In this document: positions 1-8,012 of the stretch, piece after piece | How the letters are laid out: the number at the start of each line of letters is the position of its first letter | Numbering within the stretch: position 1 is the first letter of the stretch | Source: Acetobacteraceae bacterium | GTDB taxonomy: Bacteria > Pseudomonadota > Alphaproteobacteria > Acetobacterales > Acetobacteraceae | Assembly (NCBI GenBank): GCA_003164135.1 | Contig: PLSD01000108.1 | Span: 1-39,903, forward strand | Direction: 5' to 3' | Length of the DNA: 39,903 nt | Position numbers and translations under genes: made by a program | The notes under the pieces: generated by a model | Seen by the model: the letters and a program-made list of their open reading frames with translations, nothing else | What the model was told of the DNA's origin: nothing | Database searches by the model: none

Positions 1-355
1 TTAATTGCAACTGTAATGTTAGGGTGCCGGCGGCGGTGGATTCCATTAGTTTTACGGCTTCGGGTTTGGCGTAGCGGAGCAAAAAACCGTTGTCGGCGAG
101 GAAGAGGCGGGCGATGATCCAGGCGGTGCGTTTGTTGCCGTCGGCAAAGCCGTGGTTGCGGGCGAGGCCGTAGGCGTAGGCGGCGGCCAGGGTGGGGGCG
201 TCGGGTTGGGTGTAGGCGGAAAGGTTTTGCGGGCGGGCGACGGCGGATTCGATGGCGCCTTGGTCGCGGATGCCGTCCAGGCCGCCGTGTTCGGCGAGTT
301 GGCGGTCGTGCACGGCTTGCACGACTTCAAGCGCCACCCAGCGCCAAATGGTCAT
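1..355 (-). CDS. doc: Doc/Fic-family toxin (death-on-curing protein), 3' end cut by window edge
   Basis: The minus strand from an ATG at 355 translates as MTIWRWVALEVVQAVHDRQL and continues with a GLDGIRDQGAIESAVARPQ-type Doc N-terminal region. At about residues 68-77 is the Fic-family signature HGFADGNKRT (HxFxDGNKR), containing the catalytic His and the phosphate-binding loop. Known Doc enzymes phosphorylate EF-Tu and stop translation. The frame is open to base 1 (118 codons read) and Doc proteins are usually about 120-130 residues, so only the C-terminal end is missing. An in-frame stop directly upstream fixes the start. The gene lies 10 nt downstream of the antitoxin gene, which is typical toxin-antitoxin operon spacing. 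Confidence 0.9.
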   Translation of the reverse strand, partial: MTIWRWVALEVVQAVHDRQLAEHGGLDGIRDQGAIESAVARPQNLSAYTQPDAPTLAAAYAYGLARNHGFADGNKRTAWIIARLFLADNGFLLRYAKPEAVKLMESTAAGTLTLQLQL

Positions 356-365
356 TTACGGTTCG

Positions 366-593
366 TCACTTAGCCAGGGCGCGCAGGATGTCACGGTCTT
401 CGTGCATGATCTCCTCGGCAAGGGCCATCTGGCGCGCGAATTCCGGGTTGTAGGCGGTGAGGCGGTAGCTGCCGTCCGGCGCCTCGGTGAAATAGACGTA
501 GTCGCCCTTTTGCACTTTCAGGCGCGCCATTGCCTCTTTGGGGAGGATGAAGCCGGTGGAGGAACCGACGGTGGTGACTTTCAGGGTGAGCAT
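366..593 (-). CDS. AbrB/MazE-like antitoxin, partner of Doc
   Basis: This is a 75-residue protein. Its N-terminal half (TTVGSSTGFILPKEAMARL) matches the swapped-hairpin AbrB/MazE/SpoVT DNA-binding fold. The acidic C-terminal tail (FARQMALAEEIMHEDRDILR) would bind and neutralise the toxin. The family pairing is known: small AbrB-fold 'addiction module antidote' proteins accompany Doc toxins in many proteobacteria. It is the first gene of the pair and ends 10 nt before doc. It probably represses its own promoter through the palindrome just upstream. The assignment is strong from fold and context; the toxin-neutralising role is inferred. Confidence 0.88.
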   Translation of the reverse strand: MLTLKVTTVGSSTGFILPKEAMARLKVQKGDYVYFTEAPDGSYRLTAYNPEFARQMALAEEIMHEDRDILRALAK

Positions 594-608
594 GGTGGGG
601 TCCTGGGG

Positions 609-628
609 TATATAATAAATATTATATA
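609..628. promoter_or_regulatory. AT-rich palindrome: likely toxin-antitoxin operator/promoter
   Basis: Two 9-bp arms, TATATAATA and TATTATATA, form an almost perfect dyad 16 bp upstream of the antitoxin start. The sequence is strikingly AT-rich in a GC-rich region. One arm also resembles a -10 box for minus-strand transcription. AbrB-type antitoxins bind such dyads to autoregulate their operon; that role is inferred here. Confidence 0.6.
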
Positions 629-658
629 GTTGTGGGGCCGCGATGCAAGTGGGGTTGG

Positions 659-2422
659 TTACATCCCCCGGCGGCCGAACATTTTTTCCAGGTCGGCGCG
701 GGAGAGTTTTAGGAAGGTGGGGCGGCCGTGGCTGCAGGTGGCGGCGCGGGGGGTGGATTCCATGTCGCGCAGGAGGGCTGACATTTCCTCTGGCGTGAGG
801 CGGCGGCCGGCGCGGATGGAGCGGTGGCAGGCGAGGCGGGCGAGCGCGGCGTCGAGATGGGCTTCCAGGGCGGCGGGGGTGTCGTGCTCGGCGAATTCTT
901 CGGCGAGGTCGTGCAGCAATCCGGCGGCGTCGGGGTTTTTCAGGGCGGCGGGGAGGCTGCGGACCAGGACGGCGCCGGGGCCAAAAGGTTCGATTTCCAG
1001 GCCGAGGCGCGATAAAATTTCGGACTGGGCGAGCAGGCGCATGGCGTCGGCGGGGGAGAGGTCGACGACGACGGGGACGAGCAGCGGCTGGCTGGCGACG
1101 CGGCCGGACGAGAATTCGGCGCGCAGGCGTTCCTCGGTGAGGCGTTCGTGGGCGGCGTGCTGGTCGGTGATGACGAGGGCGCCGTCGGACGCGACGGAGA
1201 GGATGTAGGTGTCGAGGATCTGCGCGACCGGGGCGCCGAGCGGGTGGGCGGTGAGCGCGGGGTCGGGGGTGATCTGGCGGGCGGTGGGGGGGGCGAAGGC
1301 GGCGAACTCGGACTCCGCGAAACCCCGTGCGGCGGGGCTGGGGGTTGGGGGCGCGTAGGCGGCGTAACTGGCGCTGGCGGGCGGGCGCAGCGAGAGGCTG
1401 GGGAAGGCTTGGGGGGCGGTGGCGAGCGAGACCGGGCGGTCCAGCAGGCGGCCGATGGCGCCCATGACCAGGCTGCGGATGCCGTTGGCGTCGGCGAAGC
1501 GCAATTCGGTTTTGGCGGGGTGGACGTTGACGTCCAGCGCCTCCTCCGGGACTTCCAGGCGCAGGGCGGCGACCGGGTGGCGGCCGGAGGCGATGACGTC
1601 GCGGTAGGCGAGGCGGAGCGACATGCGCAAATGCGGGTCCAGCACCGGGCGGCCGTTCACCACAAAACTTTGCAGGGCCATGGTGGCGCGCGTGAGGCTG
1701 GCGGGGGCGGCGAGGCCGGTGAGGCGCACGCCTTCGCGCTCGGCGTCCAGCGGGAGCATGGCGCTGGCGGTCTCGCGGCCGAAGAGGGCGGCGACGCGGG
1801 CGGGTTCGCCTTGCGCGGGCACGTCGAACATCACGCGCTCGTCGGAGACCAGGCGGAAGGCGACGTGGGGGGCGCTGAGTGCGAGGCGCCAGACGGCGCG
1901 CTCGGCGGCATCAGCCTCGGCGCGCGGTGTGCGGAGGAATTTTTTGCGGGCGGGGGTGGCGTAAAACAAATCCTCGACGATGGCGCGGGTGCCGGTCTGG
2001 CCGGCGGCGGGGGTGACTTCGCCCACCGCGCCGCCGGCGACGGTGATGCGCGCGGCGGACTCCTGCCCGGCGGGGCGGCTGATGAGGGTGAGCTTGGCGG
2101 CGGCGCCGATGGAGGGCAGTGCCTCGCCACGGAAGCCCAGGGTGGCGATGCGGACCAAAGCTTCGTCGGCGAGTTTGGAGGTGGCGTGGCGCTCGATGGC
2201 GAGGGCGAGCTGGGATTCGGGGATGCCGCAGCCGTCGTCAATGACGTCAATGCGCTCGATGCCGCCGGCGGTGAGGATGACCTCGATGCGGGTGGCCCCG
2301 GCGTCCAGCGCGTTTTCCACCAGCTCCTTCACCGCGGCGGCCGGGCGCTCGATCACCTCGCCGGCGGCGATGCGGTTGACGGTGGCGGGGGAGAGCAGGC
2401 GGATTGTCGGGGGCATGGGCAA
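659..2422 (-). CDS. mutL: DNA mismatch repair protein MutL
   Basis: This 587-residue MutL couples mismatch recognition by MutS to strand incision. The N-terminal GHKL ATPase motifs are visible: AGEVIERPAAAVKELVENAL (residues 20-39), DDGCGI (62-67), RHATSKL (78-84) and GFRGEALPSIGA (96-107). A Pro/Ala-rich linker (about 340-395) leads to the C-terminal dimerisation domain. That domain carries the endonuclease metal motif DQHAAHERLTEE (420-431) plus ACHRSIRAG (531-539) and CSHGRPT (563-569). This is therefore the nicking type of MutL found in bacteria lacking MutH. The second Met (codon 3) is an equally possible start. The gene begins 10 nt after the stop of the upstream GGDEF/EAL gene, suggesting cotranscription. 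Confidence 0.97.
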   Translation of the reverse strand: MPMPPTIRLLSPATVNRIAAGEVIERPAAAVKELVENALDAGATRIEVILTAGGIERIDVIDDGCGIPESQLALAIERHATSKLADEALVRIATLGFRGEALPSIGAAAKLTLISRPAGQESAARITVAGGAVGEVTPAAGQTGTRAIVEDLFYATPARKKFLRTPRAEADAAERAVWRLALSAPHVAFRLVSDERVMFDVPAQGEPARVAALFGRETASAMLPLDAEREGVRLTGLAAPASLTRATMALQSFVVNGRPVLDPHLRMSLRLAYRDVIASGRHPVAALRLEVPEEALDVNVHPAKTELRFADANGIRSLVMGAIGRLLDRPVSLATAPQAFPSLSLRPPASASYAAYAPPTPSPAARGFAESEFAAFAPPTARQITPDPALTAHPLGAPVAQILDTYILSVASDGALVITDQHAAHERLTEERLRAEFSSGRVASQPLLVPVVVDLSPADAMRLLAQSEILSRLGLEIEPFGPGAVLVRSLPAALKNPDAAGLLHDLAEEFAEHDTPAALEAHLDAALARLACHRSIRAGRRLTPEEMSALLRDMESTPRAATCSHGRPTFLKLSRADLEKMFGRRGM

Positions 2423-2432
2423 TCATATCAGT

Positions 2433-4265
2433 TTATGCCCGTGATACTACCAGGGAAGGGCGCGGCGGCGGGGCCAGGGTGGGGGTGAAGCTGACGGCGC
2501 GCGCGGCAGGCGGGCCGAGCAACTGGCCTTGCACGTAATGGCAGCCTTGGCGGCGCAGATAGGCAAGCTGTGCCTCGCTCTCCACGCCCACGGCGATGAC
2601 CTCCAGCCGCAGATCGGCGGCCAGGCCGATAATGGCGTTGACGAGGGCGTCCGCGCTGGTGTCCTGCCCGAGTTTCTGGACGAACTGGCGGTCGATTTTC
2701 AGGCGGGAGAACGGTTGGCCGGCGAGGGCTGCGAGGGTGGCGTAGCGGGTGCCGAAATGGTCCAGTACCAGGCTGGCGCCGGTGGCCTGCACGGATAGCA
2801 GCGCTGCCAGGGTGCCGGGCTGGATCTCGTTCAGCACGGTTTCGGGCACTTCGATGTCCAGGAGTTCGGGTTTAAGTCCGGTTTTGCGCAGGATGGCGGC
2901 GATGCGCGCGGGCAGGTTGATGTCGCGCAGCTGCGCCAGGGAGATGTTGACCGAGACGCGGGTGTTGCCGGCACGGCTGGCCTCGGCGCAGGCGGCCTCC
3001 AGCACGAAGCAGCCGATTTCCTGCGTCGTCCCGGTGGCGTCGGCCAATGGAATGAAGTGGTCCGGGCCGATCAGCCCTTCGGCCGGATGGTTCCAGCGGG
3101 CCAGGGCCTCGAACCCGGCGGGGGCGAGGTCGATGGCGCGGAAGATGGGCTGGAACAGCAGGCTGATCTCGTCGCGGCTGATCGCGGCGCGCAGGTCGTT
3201 GCCCAGGCGTAGCTGGTCCCCTGGTCCGCCGGGTGGCTCCTCCCGCGCGGCGGTCTGGCGCTGCAACCCGGCCTCGTGGTGCGAGTAGACATGCGCGGTG
3301 CCGCCGCCGCCCCGCGCCGCCTGGGCGAGAGCAAATTCGCCGGCCTTCATCAGCCCCGGCATGTCCGCCGCGTGGTCTGGATATACGGCGATGCCGATGG
3401 AGAGCCAGAGTTTGACCAGCTGGCCGTCGATGATGAAGGGCTCATGGAAGGTGGCGGCGATCTGGCCGCCGAGGCTGATGCCGCGGTTGAGCGGCCCGGC
3501 GCTGGGGATGAGCATGGCGAATTTATCGCCGCCGATGCGCGCCAGCGTGTCTTCCGCTTGGATCATGGCGGCGAGGCGCGTTGCCACCTGCTTAAGCAGG
3601 TGGTCGCCACCGGCGCGGCCGAGCAGCTCGTTCATGGGTTTGAACTGGTCGAGGTCCATTATCAGCAATGCCGTGGTGCCGCTGGTGGTGTTGTTGCACG
3701 TCAGGGCGGCGGTGATTGTTTCAGTGAATAAAGCGCGGTTGGGCAGGCCGGTCAGGGCGTCATAATGCGTCAGCCGGGCGATGCGCGCCGCGTCCGCAAT
3801 GCGCTGGCTGATGTCGCGGATGGCCATCACGCTGGCCGGCTGGCCGTCGAACTCGATGTTATGACTGCAGGCTTCCACCGCGAGCTCGGTTTTGTTGGCG
3901 CGCAGCAAGGTGAACGCCGCGGTTTGCGGCTGCGGGGCTTCCAGCTCGGTGCGCAGGGCGGCGGCGTGGTCCGGCGGGGCGAGGTTAACGAAATTCTGCC
4001 CCAGCCATTCGCGTTCGCGCGCGCCGAGCATGCGGACCAGGGCGCGGTTCATTTGCAGGATGACCCCCTGGCGGTGGATCAGCAGGCCGTCGAAGGAGGA
4101 GTCCGCGAGGTTGCGGGTCCAGGCGCGGCGGGTGGCTTCATCCGTGGCGAGGCGGCCGCGCAGCCATTTGCCGTCCGTGCGCAGGGCGAATAGGGCGCAG
4201 GCGAGGATGAGGAGAACCGCCAGCAGGCAGATCCCGGCCAGATTATCGGCGCGCAGGTAGGTCAT
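2433..4265 (-). CDS. Membrane-anchored PAS-GGDEF-EAL protein with degenerate catalytic motifs
   Basis: This 610-residue protein would act in cyclic-di-GMP signalling at the inner membrane. It has one N-terminal membrane segment (about 9-28), a PAS domain (about 45-155), a GGDEF domain (about 165-325) and an EAL domain (about 350-595). The diguanylate cyclase signature reads GGDKF (245-249); the catalytic Glu is Lys, so synthesis is doubtful. In the EAL domain, FEAL (385-388), VNIS (439-442), LKIDR and the GVESE glutamate are kept. The DDFGTG loop, however, reads DHFGTR (502-507), losing one metal-binding Asp. It may be a sensor or weak phosphodiesterase rather than a full enzyme. It lies just upstream of mutL, an unusual partner. 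Confidence 0.9.
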   Translation of the reverse strand: MTYLRADNLAGICLLAVLLILACALFALRTDGKWLRGRLATDEATRRAWTRNLADSSFDGLLIHRQGVILQMNRALVRMLGAREREWLGQNFVNLAPPDHAAALRTELEAPQPQTAAFTLLRANKTELAVEACSHNIEFDGQPASVMAIRDISQRIADAARIARLTHYDALTGLPNRALFTETITAALTCNNTTSGTTALLIMDLDQFKPMNELLGRAGGDHLLKQVATRLAAMIQAEDTLARIGGDKFAMLIPSAGPLNRGISLGGQIAATFHEPFIIDGQLVKLWLSIGIAVYPDHAADMPGLMKAGEFALAQAARGGGGTAHVYSHHEAGLQRQTAAREEPPGGPGDQLRLGNDLRAAISRDEISLLFQPIFRAIDLAPAGFEALARWNHPAEGLIGPDHFIPLADATGTTQEIGCFVLEAACAEASRAGNTRVSVNISLAQLRDINLPARIAAILRKTGLKPELLDIEVPETVLNEIQPGTLAALLSVQATGASLVLDHFGTRYATLAALAGQPFSRLKIDRQFVQKLGQDTSADALVNAIIGLAADLRLEVIAVGVESEAQLAYLRRQGCHYVQGQLLGPPAARAVSFTPTLAPPPRPSLVVSRA

Positions 4266-4280
4266 GGCATTGCAGGCCCC

Positions 4281-4338
4281 GTGTTGAGAAAGCTTAAGGG
4301 GCAGGTTGACCGGAAAATGCTTAACCGGTGCTCAACAC
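4281..4338 (-). promoter_or_regulatory. Structured 5' leader of the GGDEF-EAL gene (inverted repeats)
   Basis: In the leader of the GGDEF-EAL gene, a perfect 8-bp pair (CTCAACAC at 4331-4338 against GTGTTGAG at 4281-4288) closes a 42-nt loop. Inside the loop a second helix is possible between CCGGT (4325-4329) and ACCGG (4309-4313). The outer stem ends about 16 nt before the ATG. The fold could be a regulatory RNA element or a protein-binding dyad. It does not match a c-di-GMP riboswitch that I can recognise. Confidence 0.4.
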
Positions 4339-4407
4339 TTTGCGGCGGAAAACATGAATTCCCCGCAATAATTAATATGATGGCCTGATCGGAAAGGGGA
4401 AATACCC

Positions 4408-4484
4408 TGGGGCGAACGACGGGGATTGAACCCGCGACAACCGGTACCACAAACCGGCGCTCTACCAACTGAGCTACGTCCGCC
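4408..4484 (-). tRNA. tRNA-His (anticodon GTG)
   Basis: The complement folds as a full cloverleaf. The acceptor stem is GCGGACG/CGTTCGC, the D arm begins AGCTC and ends GAGC, and the anticodon stem is GCCGG/CCGGT with loop TTGTGGT, giving anticodon GTG. The T arm is GCGGG-TTCAATC-CCCGT. The extra G at position -1 opposite C73, the identity element of tRNA-His, is encoded (base 4484), and the 3' CCA is encoded (4408-4410). Confidence 0.97.
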
Positions 4485-4499
4485 ATCCAGGGTAGGGGC

Positions 4500-4529
4500 G
4501 TCGTACTGCGGCGGGGTAGCGGACGTCAA
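4500..4529 (-). promoter_or_regulatory. Candidate sigma-70-type promoter for tRNA-His
   Basis: On the minus strand, TTGACG (4524-4529; 5 of 6 consensus bases) lies 18 nt upstream of TACGAC (4500-4505; a weak -10). The tRNA begins about 15 nt further on. The spacing is plausible but the -10 box is poor. Confidence 0.35.
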
Positions 4530-4550
4530 CGTCTTGGTGGCGATTAGGGC

Positions 4551-5717
4551 TCAGGTTTTGGCGGTTACCCAGGTTTCCAGGCGTGCCAGGGCCTCGCGCA
4601 GCACGGCCGGCTGCTTGCAGAAGGCGAAGCGGGCGTAATTTCGCGGCGGGTTTTCCGCGTAGAAGGCCGAGACGGGGATGGCGGCGACGCCGGCGTGTTC
4701 GGTGATGGTGCGGCAAAACTCCAGGTCGTCGCCGGTAAAGCCGAGGGGGGAGAAATCCGCGGTGATGAAATAGCTGCCATCGGTGGGCAGGGTGAGGAAG
4801 CCCAGGCGCTTCAGGCCGGTGTTCAGAATGTCGCGGCGTTGCATCAGCTCGTCCGCCAGGGTGGCGAAATAGGCGTCCGGCTTGGCGAGGCCGAGGGCGA
4901 CGGCGCGTTGCAAATTGGGGGCGGTGGTGAAGGTGAGGTTCTGGTGCGCCTTGGCGACGAGGTTGATGAGCCGTGGCGGGCCGGAGACGTAGCCGACCTT
5001 CCAGCCGGTGAGGGAGAAGGTTTTGCCGGCGCTGCCGATGCGTAAGCTCCGTTCGGCCATGCCGGGCAGGGTCATCAAGGGGATGTGCCTGGCGGGGGGG
5101 AAGACCAGGTGCTCGTAGACCTCGTCGCACACGGCGTAGGAATCGTGCTGGCGGAGCAGGCCGGCGATGCAGTCCAGCTCGTCCGGCGTAAAGACCTTGC
5201 CGGTGGGGTTCATCGGCGAGTTGAGCAGCAGGAGTTTTGTCCTCGGGCTGAAGGCGGCGGCAAGGGCGGCGCGCGGCAGGTCCCAGTTGGGTGGCTCCAG
5301 GCGGACTAGGCGGGCAATGCCGCCGAGCATTTTAACCACGGGGAGGTAGGTGTCGTAGAGCGGTTCGATGAGGATGACTTCGTCGCCGGGGTTGATCAGG
5401 GCCATCAGGCAGGCCGCCAGCGCCTCGGTGGCGCCGGAGGTGACGGCCACGCCGGTGGCCGGGTCGATATCCAGGCCGTAGAAGCGCTGGTTGGCGGTGG
5501 CCACCGCCGCGCGCAGTTCCGGCAGGCCGGTGAGGGGGGGATATTGGTTGCGATTGTCGAGCAAAGCGGCGGCGGCGGCCTGCACAATGTCGGCGGGGCC
5601 TTCGGTGTCGGGGAAGCCCTGGCCGAGGTTGATGGCGCCGTGTTGCAGGCTGAGCGCCGACATGACGGTGAAGATTGTGGTGCCGGTTTGTTCGAGTAAC
5701 GCGTTGGCTGGTTTCAC
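4551..5717 (-). CDS. Pyridoxal-phosphate aminotransferase, class I/II
   Basis: This 388-residue protein has fold-type I aminotransferase features. LGQGFPD (31-37) is the start of the substrate pocket, VTSGATEAL (92-100) binds phosphate, NSPMNPTGKVF (166-176) carries the cofactor Asn, and SAGKTFSLTGWKVG (229-242) holds the Schiff-base Lys232. A carboxylate-binding Arg is expected in the C-terminal NYARFAF. The LGQGFPD and KTFS pattern resembles the YbdL/kynurenine aminotransferase branch, but the substrate cannot be fixed from sequence alone. It stands alone between tRNA-His and the glnB promoter region, on the opposite strand to glnB. Confidence 0.92.
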   Translation of the reverse strand: MKPANALLEQTGTTIFTVMSALSLQHGAINLGQGFPDTEGPADIVQAAAAALLDNRNQYPPLTGLPELRAAVATANQRFYGLDIDPATGVAVTSGATEALAACLMALINPGDEVILIEPLYDTYLPVVKMLGGIARLVRLEPPNWDLPRAALAAAFSPRTKLLLLNSPMNPTGKVFTPDELDCIAGLLRQHDSYAVCDEVYEHLVFPPARHIPLMTLPGMAERSLRIGSAGKTFSLTGWKVGYVSGPPRLINLVAKAHQNLTFTTAPNLQRAVALGLAKPDAYFATLADELMQRRDILNTGLKRLGFLTLPTDGSYFITADFSPLGFTGDDLEFCRTITEHAGVAAIPVSAFYAENPPRNYARFAFCKQPAVLREALARLETWVTAKT

Positions 5718-5875
5718 TTTGGTATCCTTAGCGACGCGCTAGAGTAACGTGCGATGGGGTGGCGCGGCAAGTCTGCTGAAAAATTAGGCAGTCGCCGCTG
5801 CCCGTTAGGCAAATCGAATCGTGAGGGTCCGCAAAGGCGGCCTGTAACCTTGCGTTGGCGGGTGGTTTGCGTGGC

Positions 5876-5891
5876 TGGCACGGTGCGTGCA
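5876..5891 (+). promoter_or_regulatory. Sigma-54 (RpoN) promoter for glnB-glnA
   Basis: TGGCACGGTGCGTGCA matches the consensus TGGCACG-N4-TTGCA at all but one conserved base. The GG (5877-5878) and GC (5889-5890) are exactly 10 nt apart, as RpoN requires. It lies about 75 nt upstream of glnB. Nitrogen control of glnBA through NtrC and RpoN is established in proteobacteria. I see no convincing NtrC enhancer; an imperfect dyad (CGCAAAGG/CCTTGCG, 5830-5854) lies further upstream. Confidence 0.75.
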
Positions 5892-5951
5892 AGACTGTTT
5901 TTGCCAGCCCGTTGGCTGGCGCGCAAATGCGCTGTCCGAACGAACACTTAA

Positions 5952-6323
<372 letters not shown>

Positions 6324-6443
6324 GTGGGCATTGTCCTGGAGCCCATGCAAGGTTAACATGCCGGGCTTGCAACAGGGTTGTTCGGGGCCGCGTGGTGCGG
6401 CGCCGTGGATTGACGATTAACTTCTTAATTACGGGGATAAAGC

Positions 6444-7877
6444 ATGGCGAAGAAGCCCGCTGAAAACGCCGACGGCGTAGCGAAGGTTCTTGAACTGATC
6501 AAGGAAAACGGGGTCGAGTACGTCGACCTGCGTTTTACTGATCCGAAAGGCAAATGGCAGCACACGGCGCAGCACATTTCGACTGTTGATGCGGACTCGC
6601 TGAAGGACGGCTTCATGTTCGACGGTTCGTCGATCGCCGGCTGGAAAGCGATTAACGAGTCCGACATGATCTTGCAGCCGGACCTGGATTCCGCGGTGAT
6701 GGACCCGTTCGCGGCCAAGCCGAGCCTGATCCTGTTCTGCGACATTATCGAGCCAGCGACCGGCCAGGGTTATGCCCGCGACCCGCGCTCGACCGCGAAG
6801 AAAGTGGAAGCCTATGTTAAGGCCACCGGCATTGGTGACACCATTTTCATCGGCGCTGAAGCTGAGTTCTTCATTTTCGACTCCGTGAAGTTCGGCACCG
6901 GCGGCAATTTCGGCATGTACCAGCTGGATTCGATCGAGGGCCCCGGCTCCTCGATGAAGGACTATCCGGAAGGCAACATGGGACACCGCCCTGGCATTAA
7001 GGGCGGCTATTTCCCGGTTCCTCCGGTGGATGGCGATTCCGACCTGCGCGCGGAAATGCTCTCCGCCATGGGCGAAATGGGCCTGCCGATTGAGAAGCAT
7101 CACCATGAGGTGGCGCAGAGCCAGCACGAACTGGGCACCAAGTTCAACTCGCTGACCAAGATGGCCGACCAGATGCAGATCTATAAGTACTGCGTCCACA
7201 ATGTCGCGCACTCCTACGGCAAGACCGCGACCTTCATGCCCAAGCCGATCTACGGCGATAACGGCTCGGGCATGCATACGCACGCTTCGATCTGGAAAGC
7301 CGGCAAGCCGCTGTTCGCGGGCAATGGTTATGCGGACCTGTCCGAGATGTGCCTGTACTTCATCGGCGGCGTGATCAAGCATGCCAAGGCGATCAACGCG
7401 TTCACGAACCCTTCGACCAACAGCTACAAGCGGTTGATCCCGGGCTTCGAGGCGCCGGTGCTGCTGGCTTACTCGGCGCGTAACCGCTCGGCCTCGTGCC
7501 GTATTCCGTATACGACGAGCCCGAAAGCCAAGCGCGTGGAAGTCCGCTTCCCCGACCCGACGGCGAACCCGTACCTGTCCTTCGCAGCACTGGTGATGGC
7601 GGGCCTCGACGGTATCAAGAACAAGATCCACCCGGGCGACCCGATGGACAAGGATCTGTACGAGCTGCCGCCGGAAGAGCTGAAAGGCATCCCGACGGTT
7701 TGCGGATCGCTGCGCGAGGCGCTGCAGTCGCTTGATGCCGACCACGAGTTCCTCCTCCAGGGCGACGTGTTCAGCAAGGAGCAGATCGAAAGCTATATCG
7801 AACTCAAGTGGAAGGATGTGTACCGCTTCGAACACACGCCGCACCCGGTTGAGTTCGAGATGTACTACTCCGCCTAA
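6444..7877 (+). CDS. glnA: Glutamine synthetase type I
   Basis: This 477-residue enzyme makes glutamine from glutamate, ammonia and ATP as a cytoplasmic dodecamer. The GlnA signatures are present: FDGSSIAGW (59-67), the metal-binding EAEFF region (139-143), the ATP-binding [14 protein letters not shown] stretch (267-280), NRSASCRIP (347-355) and RVEVRFPDP (364-372). The adenylylation tyrosine lies in [11 protein letters not shown] (Tyr406), so activity should be controlled by GlnE under PII. The length is normal for GSI-beta. Expression probably comes from the sigma-54 promoter in front of glnB, and a strong hairpin follows the stop. Confidence 0.98.
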   Translation: MAKKPAENADGVAKVLELIKENGVEYVDLRFTDPKGKWQHTAQHISTVDADSLKDGFMFDGSSIAGWKAINESDMILQPDLDSAVMDPFAAKPSLILFCDIIEPATGQGYARDPRSTAKKVEAYVKATGIGDTIFIGAEAEFFIFDSVKFGTGGNFGMYQLDSIEGPGSSMKDYPEGNMGHRPGIKGGYFPVPPVDGDSDLRAEMLSAMGEMGLPIEKHHHEVAQSQHELGTKFNSLTKMADQMQIYKYCVHNVAHSYGKTATFMPKPIYGDNGSGMHTHASIWKAGKPLFAGNGYADLSEMCLYFIGGVIKHAKAINAFTNPSTNSYKRLIPGFEAPVLLAYSARNRSASCRIPYTTSPKAKRVEVRFPDPTANPYLSFAALVMAGLDGIKNKIHPGDPMDKDLYELPPEELKGIPTVCGSLREALQSLDADHEFLLQGDVFSKEQIESYIELKWKDVYRFEHTPHPVEFEMYYSA

Positions 7878-7898
7878 AAGCCGGGTTGTTGCTACGGA

Positions 7899-7924
7899 AA
7901 CGGGGGCCTTTGGTCCCCGTTTTT
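7899..7924 (+). terminator. Rho-independent terminator after glnA
   Basis: A 10-bp stem AACGGGGGCC/GGTCCCCGTT with a TTT loop is followed directly by a T run, 21 nt after the glnA stop. Confidence 0.9.
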
Positions 7925-8012
7925 GTGTTTGGGAGGGAAACGCCACGAAAATGCCTCTGGCGTTGCGCCGCCGCGCCGGGCTAACCTTTACCCGGAGAAC
8001 AGGAGGAGAGGT

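Noticed and set aside
6324..6443. A second sigma-54 promoter between glnB and glnA
   Set aside because: A TTGCA is present near 6368 but the GG is not at the required 10-nt distance.
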